Source: Corynebacterium nuruki S6-4 (lineage in GTDB: Bacteria > Actinomycetota > Actinomycetes > Mycobacteriales > Mycobacteriaceae). From it: a stretch of DNA of 64,000 bases. A program made the translations under genes and the position numbers. The notes below the pieces were generated by a model. It ran no database searches. It worked only from the letters and a program-made list of their open reading frames with translations, and was not told the origin of the DNA. Position 1 is the first letter of the stretch, and each line of letters begins with the position of its first letter. The stretch spans positions 1,736,001-1,800,000 of the forward strand of contig NZ_CP042429.1 of the NCBI RefSeq assembly GCF_007970465.1, in the 5' to 3' direction. This document shows positions 10,230-19,515 of the stretch, one piece after another.

Positions 10230-12197
10230 CTACGCCTCCTCGGTGGTCTCGGTGGTGTCAGCTGCGTCGGTCGCGTCTGCTGCGTCTGCTGCGTCGATGT
10301 GCAGCAGCGGGGTGCCGGCCGGGACGTTCTGCCCGATCTCGACGTCGAAGGAGGTGAGCACACCGGTCGCCGGGGCGTGGATGTACTTCTCCATCTTCAT
10401 GGCCTCGAGGACGATGATGACGTCGCCCTCGGTGACCTGCGTGCCGGGCTCGGCACCCATCCGCACGACGATGGCCTGCATCGGGGCGAGCAGCGCGCCG
10501 TCGGCGGTGAGGCCCTCCCCGGCCTCGGGGGCGGCGTCCGCCTTCTTCGCACGGCGGCGGGAACCGCGCAGCGGCTGGACGCGACGGCGGGCGTTGCTGC
10601 CCAGCTCACCGAGCGAGTCGCCGAGGTTCCCGATGCCCGACTGCATCATCGAGCCGAGGCCGGCCAGGGAGGCCAGGCCCTCCGGCAGGGTGATCTTGTG
10701 GCGGCGGCCGTCGATCTGGGCGGTGAAGGTGCGCAGCGCCTCGGCGATGGCGTGACCCACGCCGTCCTCGCCGTCGCCGTCCCCGCCGTCCTTCGCGTCT
10801 GTGCCGTCCTTGCCGCCCTTCTTGCCGAGCTTCACCCAGTCCTCGTCGGACAGGCCCGGCAGGAAGGTGTTCTCCAGCCAGCGGGTGCGGACCTGCAGGT
10901 CGGCGTGCTCGTTGGTCGCGTCGAAGTCCGGGTGGGCGATGATGAGGTCGAGCAGCGGGGTGACCGTGGCGATGCCCTTGATCTCCAGCTCGGCCAGGGC
11001 CCGGCGGGCGCGCGCGATGGCGCGGGCGCGGGTCGGTCCGGTGACGATGAGCTTGGCGATCATCGAGTCGAACTCCGGGGAGACCTTGTCGCCGAGCCGG
11101 ACGCCCGTCTCGATGCGGATGCCGTGGCCGGCGGGCCAGGTGAGCTCCTTGATCTTGCCGGCCGCGGGGGCCAGGTCGTTCGCCGGGTCCTCGGAGGTCA
11201 GCCGCAGTTCGATGGAGTGACCGCGGACCTCGGGGACGGCGGGGATCTCGCCGCCGTCGGCGATGGTGATCTGCGCCTCGACGAGGTCGAGTCCGGTAAC
11301 TTCCTCGGAGACGGTGTGCTCGACCTGGAGGCGGGGGTTGACCTCGAGGAAGTGGAGGTTCCCCTCGTCAGTGAGCATGAATTCGCAGGTGCCGAGGCCG
11401 ACGTAGCCGGTCTCGTCGAACAGGGCCTTCGACCAGGCGGTGAGCGTCTCGGCGGCGCCGGCGGGCAGGAAGGGAGCCGGGGCCTCCTCGATGACCTTCT
11501 GGTTACGGCGCTGCACGGAGCAGTCGCGGGTGGTGACCACCGCGAAATTGCCGTGCGAGTCCCGCATGCACTGGGTCTCGATGTGGCGGCCCGAGGTGAT
11601 GAACTTCTCGATGAAGAACTTGCCGAGGTCGCCGCCGGCCATGGCATGGCCTGCGGCGAAGTTCTTCACGTCCTGCTCGTCGCGCATGACCTCGATACCG
11701 CGGCCACCGCCGCCGTCGGAGCGCTTGAGGACGATCGGGAAGCCGTGTTCGGCGACGAAGGCGTCCACCTCGGCCATGTCGGAGACCGGGTCGACGGTGC
11801 CGGGCACCGGCGCGACACCCGCGGCGATGGCGACCCGGCGCGCACTGATCTTGTCGCCGAGCTGGCTGATCGTGTCGGCGGTCGGGCCGAGCCAGGTCAG
11901 GCCGGCGTCCGCGATGGCGCGGGCGGCCTCGGGAACCTCGGAGAGGAAACCGTAGCCCGGGTGGACGGCGTCCGCACCGGAGCGCTCCGCGATGTCGATG
12001 ATCTTGGCGACGTCGAGGTAGGTCTCCTGGAGGGTGGTGCCCTCCAGGGCGTAGGCCTCGTCGGCAAGGATGACGGCCGGGGACTCGATGTCCTGGTCGG
12101 AGTACACGGCGACTGAGCGCAGACCCAGGTCTCGGCAGGTCCGGACGACACGGGCGGCGATCTCGCCGCGGTTCGCCACGAGAATGGTGGACAGCAT
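10230..12197 (-). CDS. accBC: Biotin carboxylase/biotin carrier protein fusion (acyl-CoA carboxylase alpha)
   Basis: 655-residue alpha subunit. Residues 1-450 are an ATP-grasp biotin carboxylase (LVANRGEIAARV at the start, GGGGRGIEVM ATP-binding loop, EVNPRLQVEHTV). The C-terminal 80 residues form the biotinyl domain with EAMKME, biotin acceptor Lys601. In between lies a corynebacterium-type linker with an acidic, low-complexity stretch (GKKGGKDGTDAKDGGDGDGEDG). ATG at 12197 has a good AGGAG site 5 nt upstream. First gene of an accBC-accD-fas series; a TAGCGT -10 candidate on the minus strand at 12301-12306 would give a leader of about 97 nt. In Corynebacterium such genes are FasR-regulated; I did not recognise that operator here. 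Confidence 0.96.
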   Translation of the reverse strand: MLSTILVANRGEIAARVVRTCRDLGLRSVAVYSDQDIESPAVILADEAYALEGTTLQETYLDVAKIIDIAERSGADAVHPGYGFLSEVPEAARAIADAGLTWLGPTADTISQLGDKISARRVAIAAGVAPVPGTVDPVSDMAEVDAFVAEHGFPIVLKRSDGGGGRGIEVMRDEQDVKNFAAGHAMAGGDLGKFFIEKFITSGRHIETQCMRDSHGNFAVVTTRDCSVQRRNQKVIEEAPAPFLPAGAAETLTAWSKALFDETGYVGLGTCEFMLTDEGNLHFLEVNPRLQVEHTVSEEVTGLDLVEAQITIADGGEIPAVPEVRGHSIELRLTSEDPANDLAPAAGKIKELTWPAGHGIRIETGVRLGDKVSPEFDSMIAKLIVTGPTRARAIARARRALAELEIKGIATVTPLLDLIIAHPDFDATNEHADLQVRTRWLENTFLPGLSDEDWVKLGKKGGKDGTDAKDGGDGDGEDGVGHAIAEALRTFTAQIDGRRHKITLPEGLASLAGLGSMMQSGIGNLGDSLGELGSNARRRVQPLRGSRRRAKKADAAPEAGEGLTADGALLAPMQAIVVRMGAEPGTQVTEGDVIIVLEAMKMEKYIHAPATGVLTSFDVEIGQNVPAGTPLLHIDAADAADATDAADTTETTEEA

Positions 12198-12548
12198 CAG
12201 GCTCCTTTCGGGAGGCGGATGAGAGGGACGTGACGCGCGACAGACCGGACCCGGTGTTCACGGGATTCACCCCCGGTGCTGCGCGCACGGATAAGCCATC
12301 ACGCTAGGCTCCCCCACCGATACTGAGACCACTGTGAGTGTCACATAGATACTGTTTCACCCCCGGGACGGCACACCCCCGCTCCCCCACCGCGCCGGGA
12401 TTCCACCGTCATTTTCCATGTCAGACGGGAAACATATTCTTTCTGAAAGTTCCTTCACCACTCCTCCGCCGCCACCCCCTCCCCCTGAGAGGACGGCGGC
12501 ACAGAGTGTGTCCCGCATCACTGTATTGCGAAAGCATTAACTACATAG
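12198..12548 (-). promoter_or_regulatory. Upstream region of accBC
   Basis: 351 nt without a gene. It holds the accBC leader and promoter: -10 candidate TAGCGT (minus strand, 12301-12306). Upstream of it sit two direct copies of GATACTG (12319-12325 and 12348-12354) enclosing an inverted repeat TGTGA-GTG-TCACA (12333-12345). These lie in the -20 to -60 zone and may be an operator. The 12440-12548 part is GA/CT-rich with no structure I can name. Confidence 0.45.
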
Positions 12549-14279
12549 TCATGCGACGGAAGAAACGATCTCCGGGACGAGGGACTCCATCGCCCGCTCC
12601 GCCACCGCCGCGATCGTCATCGACGGATTGCACGCCGCCGTCGTCCCCGGGATCAGTGCCCCGTCCAGCACATACAGTCCCGGCTGCCCGGACACCCTGC
12701 CCTCCAGGTCGCAGACCGGCCCCATGCACGCCCCACCGAGGGAGTGCCAGGTCGAGTTCACCATCGTGTTCGTGTCCGTGAGCATGCCGTGGGCACCACC
12801 GGCGGTGATGATCCGGTCCGCCGTGGGACGGATGTACCCGGTGATGAGCTCACCGTCACCGCCCTCGGGCCACTGCAGCACCGCCTGCCCCTCCCCCTTG
12901 TCCCAGACGAACCTGCCCCGGGTGTCACTCACGCCGTAGCCGACCATCATCGTTGAGGCGATGTCCGTCCCCATCCCGGGCATGGACGCCTGGATGACCG
13001 TGTGGGCGTGGTTGACGTCGTCCCACAGCATCGTGCCGTAGACCACCGGACCGCCCTGCACCGGGCCGAACCCGGCACCCGGATCACTCCAGACGTAGAT
13101 GCGGTCGCCGTTGGTGCCCCAGCCCTCGCCCAGGGCGTCCGGCAGATCGGGGACGGTGCCGGTGTTCTTCGCCCGCAGCAGCAGCCGCGTGGTGTTGATG
13201 CTGCCGGCGCCCATGATGACCCGGTCGGTGGTGATGACCTGGTGCTGCAGCGGGACGCCCGCATCGTCGGTGTGGTCGGCGTGGACCCGCCACCGGCCGT
13301 CCTTCAGCCGCTCGATGTCCGTGACCTCGGTGCAGGTACGGATCTCGGCGAGGCCGGTGGCCTCCGCCGCGGCGATGTAGGTGACGTCGACGGAGTGCTT
13401 GCCGCCGTTGTTCACGCCCATCGCGCCGGAGCCGTCGGTATAGGAGGGCTTCATCTCGCCCCGCAGTTCCCGGCGCGCGTAGTCCCAGTCGATGGGCATC
13501 GGGATCTTCTCCGGGGTCAGGCCGGCATCACGGCAGCGCTGGGCGAAGACGCGGGCGACCTTGTAGTTGTCGGAGGCGATGATGTCGTCCGGGCAGGTCT
13601 GCAACTGCAGCATCCCGGCCACCCGCGGGTAGTGGACCCGGTGCATCCGGTCCCAGTCGAGTTCCTCCGGGAAGTGCGCGTTGAACAGGTCCTTCGTCGG
13701 CTCCAGCGACATGCCCTGGTACACCAGGGACCCGCCGCCGAGACCGGTGGGGCACAGTGCGGTCATCGTCGGGGTGGCGACCGCCTCGAGGATGCCGACA
13801 TAGGGGTCGACCGGGAAGTACCGGCCGAACAGCTGCGGGGCGGACCGGTGCCACAGGAACCGCTTGTCGGGGGCCGTGGCGCTGGGGAAGGTGTCCGCGT
13901 CCGGGCCGGTCTCCCACCGGCGACCGCGTTCCAGGACGGTGACGGGGACGCCCGCCTCGGTCAGCCGGAGTGCGGACACTCCCCCGCCGAAGCCGGAACC
14001 GACGATGACGACCTTCCGGTCCTCGGCGACGGTGGGGGCGTTGTCGTCCCCGGTGCCGGGGCGGGGCGCGGGGCCGGAGGACCCGATGATGCCGCCGCTC
14101 CCGGCCGAACCCGTCTGGGCGGACGCCGTTGCGGTGGCGGCGGCACCGAGCGCACCGGTGATGCCGAGGGCGGCGGAGCGGATGAGGAACTGGCGGCGGG
14201 AGGAGGACAGGGCGGGTCCGGCAGGATCTGTGGAGGGGTGTTCAGTATGTTTCACATAACGTTTTATATCCGACAGCAT
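12549..14279 (-). CDS. Cholesterol oxidase-like GMC flavoenzyme, Tat-exported
   Basis: 576-residue GMC oxidoreductase of the class I cholesterol oxidase type, oxidising a 3-beta-hydroxysterol with oxygen outside the membrane. A Tat signal (SRRQFLIR, residues 27-34, then a hydrophobic alanine-rich stretch) precedes the FAD Rossmann motif GSGFGGG (94-100). The C-terminus has the catalytic His512 in WHSLGG and Asn551 in CNPSMT. The N-terminus is unusually AT-rich: TATAAA at 14263-14268 (minus strand) followed 7 nt later by GTG at 14255 looks like a leaderless promoter, so translation may begin there rather than at ATG 14279. No other sterol gene is nearby, so the true substrate is uncertain; another bulky alcohol is possible. 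Confidence 0.85.
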   Translation of the reverse strand: MLSDIKRYVKHTEHPSTDPAGPALSSSRRQFLIRSAALGITGALGAAATATASAQTGSAGSGGIIGSSGPAPRPGTGDDNAPTVAEDRKVVIVGSGFGGGVSALRLTEAGVPVTVLERGRRWETGPDADTFPSATAPDKRFLWHRSAPQLFGRYFPVDPYVGILEAVATPTMTALCPTGLGGGSLVYQGMSLEPTKDLFNAHFPEELDWDRMHRVHYPRVAGMLQLQTCPDDIIASDNYKVARVFAQRCRDAGLTPEKIPMPIDWDYARRELRGEMKPSYTDGSGAMGVNNGGKHSVDVTYIAAAEATGLAEIRTCTEVTDIERLKDGRWRVHADHTDDAGVPLQHQVITTDRVIMGAGSINTTRLLLRAKNTGTVPDLPDALGEGWGTNGDRIYVWSDPGAGFGPVQGGPVVYGTMLWDDVNHAHTVIQASMPGMGTDIASTMMVGYGVSDTRGRFVWDKGEGQAVLQWPEGGDGELITGYIRPTADRIITAGGAHGMLTDTNTMVNSTWHSLGGACMGPVCDLEGRVSGQPGLYVLDGALIPGTTAACNPSMTIAAVAERAMESLVPEIVSSVA

Positions 14280-14351
14280 CGGTGCTGTCCCGGGTATCGC
14301 GGAACCGGGTCAGCGGATCCCGGGTCAGCAGCCGGGGTCACGGCAGCGGGC

Positions 14352-14909
14352 TCACGGCAGCCAGGTCACGACGAGCAGTCGCGCTCCGCCGTCGGTGCGC
14401 CGGACCTCCCCCATCCCCTCGCGCCACGGGACGAGGACGTCGAAGGTGCCGTCGAGCAGCACGGCGGCCAGGGCGTTGTCGACCGGCATCGCGGCGTCCA
14501 CGACATGGACCTCGAGCCGGCCGGCGGCGGGACTGTCCCGGTCCACCATGAGGTTGAGCGCCTGCGTCCGGCGTGGAAGTGCACTCAGCGTGACCTCCGC
14601 TTCGCCGGGGAAGGCGTACGAGGTCAGCGCGGTGACGGGGACGTGCTCGCCGTCGACGGTGAGCCCGATCCCCTCGACAGGTGTGTGGATCCGGTCGATG
14701 CCCGGCATCGGGGAGTAGGGCCCCGTGGAGGTCAGGGAGGCGAGGCTGAGGCGCCAGCGGCCGTCGACCGGGAAGTCGCGGCGGTAGAACAGAGCGCTCT
14801 CGTCAGCGGAGATGAGCTCGGTGGTGCTCCCCCTGCCGTTGATCCAGGGCTGCGGCGACAGGTCAGTGGTGTGGCGCAGGGTGCGCCAGGCGGTGGTTGT
14901 GGTGGTCAC
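14352..14909 (-). CDS. HutD/Ves family protein
   Basis: About 185 residues of the HutD/Ves bicupin-like family (PWINGRGSTTEL near the N-terminus corresponds to the family PWKNGGGxTxE signature; YRRDFPVDGRWRLSLA follows). Family members are linked to histidine utilisation or temperature-related expression, but biochemical activity is not established. No hut genes are near, so the role here is open. I chose the GTG at 14909 because the longer frame to 15017 runs through proline/arginine-rich sequence typical of a non-coding upstream; no clear ribosome site supports either. Confidence 0.7.
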   Translation of the reverse strand: MTTTTTAWRTLRHTTDLSPQPWINGRGSTTELISADESALFYRRDFPVDGRWRLSLASLTSTGPYSPMPGIDRIHTPVEGIGLTVDGEHVPVTALTSYAFPGEAEVTLSALPRRTQALNLMVDRDSPAAGRLEVHVVDAAMPVDNALAAVLLDGTFDVLVPWREGMGEVRRTDGGARLLVVTWLP

Positions 14910-15021
14910 GGTGTCCAGTATGCCTGCGGGGGCGGACGTGGCGCCGCCGGTGACGGGTGGCTGTCGCACTGTCGGCGCGGGTGCCACCTTCGTCGGGCGC
15001 AACCGGTTCCGGCGCAACCGG

Positions 15022-15091
15022 TGTCCGCATCGCGCGACGCCAGGATGGTCCGGACCGAGTCAGACCATCCTCACGTCGCGCGATGCGGACA
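15022..15091. repeat. Palindromic intergenic repeat, family B copy 1
   Basis: 70 nt: two 29-nt arms separated by 12 nt. The arms are reverse complements except for two adjacent bases (CC against TG). It begins TGTCCGCATCGCGCGACG and ends CGTCGCGCGATGCGGACA. Same architecture as the copies at 24836-24905 and 25639-25708. It lies in the 234-nt gap between the HutD-like gene and recR. Confidence 0.9.
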
Positions 15092-15143
15092 TACGGCGGA
15101 CATGCAGGGGTGCGGTCCCGGATGTGCCGGACGTCCCCGGGGT

Positions 15144-15788
15144 CTACCGCACCGGCGTCCGACCCTCGAAGGCCCGCGACAGGGTCAGCTCGTCGACGAA
15201 CTCCAGGTCCCCGCCCATCGGGATCCCCGAGGCCAGGCGCGACACGGTCAGCCCCGGGAAGTCCTTGAGCAGCTTCCCGAGATAGGCTGCCGTCGCCTCG
15301 CCCTCGGTGTTCGGGTCGGTGGCGATGATGACCTCGGTGATCTCCGGCGGATCAGGCAGTTCACCGTCGGCGGCGGGCACATCGTCGATGCGTCCGGCGA
15401 TGCGCTGGACCAGTGCGGTGACGTTGAGTTCCTTCGGGCCGACCCCGTTGAGCGGGTCGAGGGCACCGCCGAGGACGTGGTAGCGGCCCCGGTATTCACC
15501 GGTGCGCTCGATGACCTCGATGTCCTTCGACTCCTCGACGACGCAGACCGTGGAGGTGTCCCGCGAGGAGTCCGCGCAGATCCGGCAGACGTCCTCGGAG
15601 GAGATGTTGTGGCAGATGCGGCAGAACCGCACACCCTTCTGCAGTCGTTCCAGCGCGCCGGTGAGCCGCTGCAGGTCCTCGGGCTCGACCTGCAGCAGGT
15701 GGAAGGCGATGCGTTGTGCGCTCTTCGGGCCCACCCCGGGAAGCCGGGAGAACTCGTCGATGACGTCCTGGAGCGGACCCTCGAACAA
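15144..15788 (-). CDS. recR: Recombination mediator RecR
   Basis: 214-residue DNA-binding ring protein of the RecFOR pathway, loading RecA at gaps. Helix-hairpin-helix ([18 protein letters not shown]) near residues 15-32, a C4 zinc finger ([16 protein letters not shown]) near 57-72, then a TOPRIM domain ([28 protein letters not shown]). Length is normal for the family. Start is TTG at 15788: it gives the conserved opening M-F-E-G-P-L-Q and has a G-rich stretch upstream. Only 10 nt separate it from ybaB, the usual ybaB-recR pair. Confidence 0.97.
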   Translation of the reverse strand: MFEGPLQDVIDEFSRLPGVGPKSAQRIAFHLLQVEPEDLQRLTGALERLQKGVRFCRICHNISSEDVCRICADSSRDTSTVCVVEESKDIEVIERTGEYRGRYHVLGGALDPLNGVGPKELNVTALVQRIAGRIDDVPAADGELPDPPEITEVIIATDPNTEGEATAAYLGKLLKDFPGLTVSRLASGIPMGGDLEFVDELTLSRAFEGRTPVR

Positions 15789-15798
15789 CTCCGGCCCC

Positions 15799-16113
15799 CT
15801 AGAAGCCCAGGCCGCCGAGGCCCTGGGTCAGCGGCCCCATCTTCTCCTGGGAGAGCTGCTGCAGGTTGTCGTTGGCGGCCTGGAAGGCGCCGATGATGAG
15901 GTCCTGGAGGGTCTCGACGTCCTCCGGGTCGACGACGGACGGGTCGACGGTGACGTCCTGGACGGCACCGGAGCCGGCGAGGGTGACCTTGACCAGACCG
16001 TTGCCGGAGGTCCCTTCGACGGTGGAGGCCGCGATCTCGGCCTGGGCCTCCTGCAGCTTCTGCTGCATCTGCTGGGCCTGGGCCATGATCTGGTTCATGT
16101 CGGGCTGGGGCAC
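15799..16113 (-). CDS. YbaB/EbfC nucleoid-associated protein
   Basis: 104 residues; small dimeric DNA-binding protein of the YbaB/EbfC family. The sequence has the typical [19 protein letters not shown] helix, the [24 protein letters not shown] strand region and a C-terminal helix. GTG at 16113 is preferred because AGAGGAA lies 6-7 nt upstream and the longer frame to 16164 adds an arginine-rich stretch not seen in the family. It sits between dnaX (47 nt upstream) and recR (10 nt downstream), the conserved dnaX-ybaB-recR order. Confidence 0.93.
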   Translation of the reverse strand: MPQPDMNQIMAQAQQMQQKLQEAQAEIAASTVEGTSGNGLVKVTLAGSGAVQDVTVDPSVVDPEDVETLQDLIIGAFQAANDNLQQLSQEKMGPLTQGLGGLGF

Positions 16114-16160
16114 GGTTGTTCCTCTCGGTCGGGGTGTTCGGGTGGCGAGTCTACCGGCAG

Positions 16161-18845
16161 TCACCGGGTGCGCTCGGCACCGAGACTCTTCTCCAGCATC
16201 TCACCGGCGATTTCGATCGCGGTGCGGTGGTCGAGGTTGGACTGCGCCGGATCGCTGATCTGGGCGAGCGCCTCCTCCGCCTCCTGCCGGGCCTGCCGTT
16301 CCGGGTCTTCCGGGTCTTCCGGGTCTTCGGCGGTGACCTGCGGCGGTGCATCGTCCCACGGATCCGCCGGCGGTTCATCGGGCAGCGGGACGCCGTCGAA
16401 GCCGTGGGACTCGTTGTAGTCCCGCTTGGCGGTGCTGCGTGCCATGCGCGCCCGCCAGCCGGTCAGCGGCTGGTCATCAGCGGTGCCGGACGCCTGGTCC
16501 GGTGCACTGTGCTGCACCCGGTTCCGGGGTTCGGTGTGGGACGCCGCCCGCGGTGCGGGGCGGTGCTGTTCCTGCGGGGCCTGGTCCTGCTGCTCCCGGG
16601 CGCGCTGCAGTGCCACGGCCACCGGATCAGCGGGGCCGGCAGGCTCAGCGGGCTCAGGGGCAGGCGGCTCGGGGGCCGCCTCAGCTTTTCCCGGGGCCTC
16701 CTGCGGCGGATGCTGCTGGTCCGGCTCCGGTTCAGGTGCCGGTCGCTGTACCGGTTCCTGGGCTGGTCGCTGTGCCGGGGCCGACGATGGTCCGGGTGCC
16801 GGCACGGCAGCATCGGCGGGAACCGTACCGACCACTGCGGTGACCTGCACCGGGTGGCCGGTGACCTGCTCGGCGGCTGCGACATAGGACGCCGCGTTGC
16901 CGGGCGCGTTGATGAAGTTCGCCAGCGCTCCGGTGTGGTGGTGCAGGACGATGGTCGGGACACCGTCCGCGGTGACCGGCCCGGCGACAGGGGTGGCGCC
17001 GCGGGCGGCGATCCAGGCACTGAGGTTCGTGGACTTCAGGGTGTCGAGGATCTCCGACCAGCGGACCACGTCATCCGACTGCTCCTGCCGGTCCGGCTCC
17101 GGCTCCGGCGCGGTGGCCTGCTCCGGCTCCACGTCCTGCGCCGGTTCCGGCTCCGGTTCCGGCACCGGTGCCGACGCAGGTTCCGCCTCGGCCTCCGGCT
17201 CCGGTTCGGGCGCGGGTGCCGACGCGGCGGCAGCCACGGGCCCCCGCTCCTCGACGGCTCGCCGCCGGTTGCGCCGCATGATCTCGCGGGCACGATCGGC
17301 CTCGCTCATCTCCTCGTCCGCCGCGGCGGCGGACTCCTGCACCCGTTCCGGCGCCGGTTCCGGCGCCGGCTCCTGCGGTGCCGCGGGCCGGGTGGGCTGC
17401 GTCGGATCCTGGGTCTGCCCCGCGACCTGCTCCCCGGCAGGCTCCCGGGCGGGGGCGGGCGCCGGTGCCGACTGTGCCGGGGCGTCCTGTGCAGCAGGGG
17501 TCTCTGCCGCCGCCCTGCGCTGCGCAGCTTCCCGCTGCGCAGCTTCCCGCTGTGCAGCCTCCCGCTGCGCCGCTTCCCGCTGGGACTTGCGCACGTAGCG
17601 GGTCCCACCGGAGGCCGCGGCCACCGCCGGGGCGACCGAGGCGTCCTGCCCCGGTGCGGTCGCGCCCGCGGCGGACCCGGCCGGAAGAGCCTTCCCCGCC
17701 TCGAGCGCCTCCACGCGCTGCGCGAGTGCCTCCACGGTCATTCCGGCGGCCGGCAGTGCCATCCGGGCACAGAGGATCTCCAGCAGCAACCGCGGGGAGG
17801 TCGCCCCCCGCATCTGCATCAGCCCCTCATTGACCAGCGCCGCACAGCGGGTCAGCGTCGCCTGGCCGAGCTCCCCGGCCTGGCGTTCCAGTACCTCACG
17901 CTGCCCGGCGGGGGCGTCCACCAGGCCGTTGTCGAAGGCGTCCGGCACCGCCTGGACGACCAGCAGGTCCCGGAACCGGTCGAGCAGGTCGGTCGCGAAC
18001 CGGCGGGGATCGTGGCCGGCGTCGATGACGTCCCCGACCACCGAGAACAGCCCGGCCTGGTCCTGGGCGGCCAGGGCGTCCACCGTCGTGTCGAGCAGGG
18101 CCGCGTCCGTCACCCCCAGCAGCGACACGGCGCGGGAGTAGGTCACCCCCTCCGGGCCGGACCCGGCGAGGAGCTGGTCCATGATCGACAGCGAGTCACG
18201 CGGGGACCCGCCGCCGGCACGGATGACCAGCGGATAGACCGAATCCTCGACCTGCACACCCTCCTCGCCGCAGATCCGCGACAGCAGACCGCGCATCGCC
18301 GGCGGGGTGAGCAGCCGGAACGGGTAGTTGTGGGTGCGCGACCGGATGGTCTGGAGCAGTTTCTCCGGCTCGGTCGTCGCGAAGATGAAGATGAGGTGCT
18401 CCGGCGGCTCCTCGACGATCTTGAGCAGCGCGTTGAACCCCGCCTGGGAGATCATGTGCGCCTCGTCGATGATGAACACCCGGTAGCGCGATTCTGCCGG
18501 GGCGTAGAACGCCCGGTCCCGCAGCTCACGCATGTCGTCGACACCGTTGTGCGTCGCCGCGTCCAGCTCGGTGACGTCGAGGGTCCCCGGCCCGCCGGGT
18601 GCCAGGGCGATACAGGAATCGCACTTCCCGCAGGGCGTCGACGTCGGCCCCTCGACACAGTTGAGGGAACGCGCCAGGATCCGCGCCGACGACGTCTTCC
18701 CGCAGCCGCGCGGGCCGGAGAAAAGGTAGGCGTGGTTGATACGGCCGCTGTCCAGTGCGTTGCACAGCGGCTCGGTCACATGTTCCTGCCCCACGACCTC
18801 GGCGAATGTCGCCGGCCGGTACTTCCTGTAAAGAGCCACGGGCAC
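16161..18845 (-). CDS. dnaX: DNA polymerase III subunits gamma/tau
   Basis: 894-residue clamp-loader ATPase. Walker A GPRGCGKT (44-51), zinc cysteines 63, 72, 75 and 78, Walker B DEAH (127-130), and sensor-type IFATTEPEK follow in order within the first 360 residues. The rest is a long acidic proline/glutamate/alanine-rich tau tail with an AAQRE repeat (DNA 17521-17580) and an EDP repeat near the C-terminus; it should bind the polymerase alpha subunit and helicase. Start is GTG at 18845, giving MPVALYRKYRP; the GTG two codons on (VALYRKYRP) is equally plausible. I see no slippery A-rich heptamer for a programmed gamma frameshift. Confidence 0.96.
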   Translation of the reverse strand: MPVALYRKYRPATFAEVVGQEHVTEPLCNALDSGRINHAYLFSGPRGCGKTSSARILARSLNCVEGPTSTPCGKCDSCIALAPGGPGTLDVTELDAATHNGVDDMRELRDRAFYAPAESRYRVFIIDEAHMISQAGFNALLKIVEEPPEHLIFIFATTEPEKLLQTIRSRTHNYPFRLLTPPAMRGLLSRICGEEGVQVEDSVYPLVIRAGGGSPRDSLSIMDQLLAGSGPEGVTYSRAVSLLGVTDAALLDTTVDALAAQDQAGLFSVVGDVIDAGHDPRRFATDLLDRFRDLLVVQAVPDAFDNGLVDAPAGQREVLERQAGELGQATLTRCAALVNEGLMQMRGATSPRLLLEILCARMALPAAGMTVEALAQRVEALEAGKALPAGSAAGATAPGQDASVAPAVAAASGGTRYVRKSQREAAQREAAQREAAQREAAQRRAAAETPAAQDAPAQSAPAPAPAREPAGEQVAGQTQDPTQPTRPAAPQEPAPEPAPERVQESAAAADEEMSEADRAREIMRRNRRRAVEERGPVAAAASAPAPEPEPEAEAEPASAPVPEPEPEPAQDVEPEQATAPEPEPDRQEQSDDVVRWSEILDTLKSTNLSAWIAARGATPVAGPVTADGVPTIVLHHHTGALANFINAPGNAASYVAAAEQVTGHPVQVTAVVGTVPADAAVPAPGPSSAPAQRPAQEPVQRPAPEPEPDQQHPPQEAPGKAEAAPEPPAPEPAEPAGPADPVAVALQRAREQQDQAPQEQHRPAPRAASHTEPRNRVQHSAPDQASGTADDQPLTGWRARMARSTAKRDYNESHGFDGVPLPDEPPADPWDDAPPQVTAEDPEDPEDPERQARQEAEEALAQISDPAQSNLDHRTAIEIAGEMLEKSLGAERTR
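17521..17580 (-). repeat. 15-bp tandem repeat inside dnaX
   Basis: Four consecutive 15-nt units of the type TGCGCAGCTTCCCGC (17521, 17536, 17551, 17566) encode repeats of Q-R-E-A-A in the tau linker. The first two are identical; the other two each differ at one or two bases. A likely site of length variation by slippage. Confidence 0.9.
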
Positions 18846-18869
18846 CAGCCTACAAGGCCCCCCGGACAG

Positions 18870-19499
18870 CTACCGCCAGACGTCGTTGAGGTTGACCCCG
18901 TTGACCGCGAGGACCTGCTGCAGCGCGCCGACGCCCTTCTCCGAGGCGATGCGGAACTCCGGCTCGGAGATCATCACGAGCTGGGCGACGACCGTCATCC
19001 GGCCCGGGTGGGTGTACTCCTGCCGGGGCCCGGAACTGTGCCGGCCGGCCGCATCCCTCTCGAGCACGTGGGGGACCCCGTCCTCCCACAGGAACGGCGG
19101 CACGAGCAGCCCGTGGACCGTCGTCATCGTCTCGTCGACGTGCCAGCCCAGGTTCGGCAGCAGCAGGCCCGGCTGCGGCGACCGCTGCATCGGGTCCATC
19201 GCCACCATCGAGGCGGCGGCGGTGACCAGATCCGCGGCGGCGCGGCTGTGCCCGCTGGTCACCGTGATGAACTCGACGCGCAGGTCCGCACCGTCCGCGG
19301 TGACGAGCCCGGGTTCGATCCGGGCGGCGTCCAGCGTCATCGCCACGGTCTCCTCCGGCACCTCCGGATCGGACGCCCCTCCCAGCGGGACGGCCGCGAC
19401 GGTGAACTCCGGGAAGCCGGTGTTCACCCGCCGGGTGCTGATCTCGGGGTCGCCGGGGAGCAGGTCACCGGCCCAGTACGTCGTCTCCTGGAGGTTCAC
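18870..19499 (-). CDS. Suppressor-of-fused-like domain protein (tentative)
   Basis: 209 residues, no signal peptide or membrane segment. The C-terminal part (MTVVAQLVMISEPEFRIASEKG then ALQQVL and LNDVWR) resembles bacterial suppressor-of-fused (SUFU) proteins, small proteins of unknown function sometimes linked to immunity to polymorphic toxins. Start GTG at 19499 lies 16 nt after the aspT stop with GGGGAG upstream, so it is probably cotranslated with aspT. It sits between aspT and dnaX, a position I recall being held by a similar gene in other corynebacteria. The assignment is by resemblance only. Confidence 0.55.
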   Translation of the reverse strand: MNLQETTYWAGDLLPGDPEISTRRVNTGFPEFTVAAVPLGGASDPEVPEETVAMTLDAARIEPGLVTADGADLRVEFITVTSGHSRAAADLVTAAASMVAMDPMQRSPQPGLLLPNLGWHVDETMTTVHGLLVPPFLWEDGVPHVLERDAAGRHSSGPRQEYTHPGRMTVVAQLVMISEPEFRIASEKGVGALQQVLAVNGVNLNDVWR

Positions 19500-19515
19500 G
19501 GGTGCGCCTGCTCCC

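Noticed and set aside
8526..12116. A 1196-codon plus-strand open frame
   Set aside because: Antisense shadow of accD and accBC for the same reason.
12333..12345. TGTGA-N3-TCACA as a GlxR (CRP-type) site
   Set aside because: GlxR sites need a 6-nt spacer between TGTGA and TCACA; here it is 3.
13002..15896. A 964-codon plus-strand open frame over cholesterol oxidase, HutD and recR
   Set aside because: Shadow frame; compositionally biased and without recognisable domains.
17521..17580. The 15-nt repeats as a CRISPR-like array
   Set aside because: Directly tandem without spacers and in frame with the DnaX tau linker.
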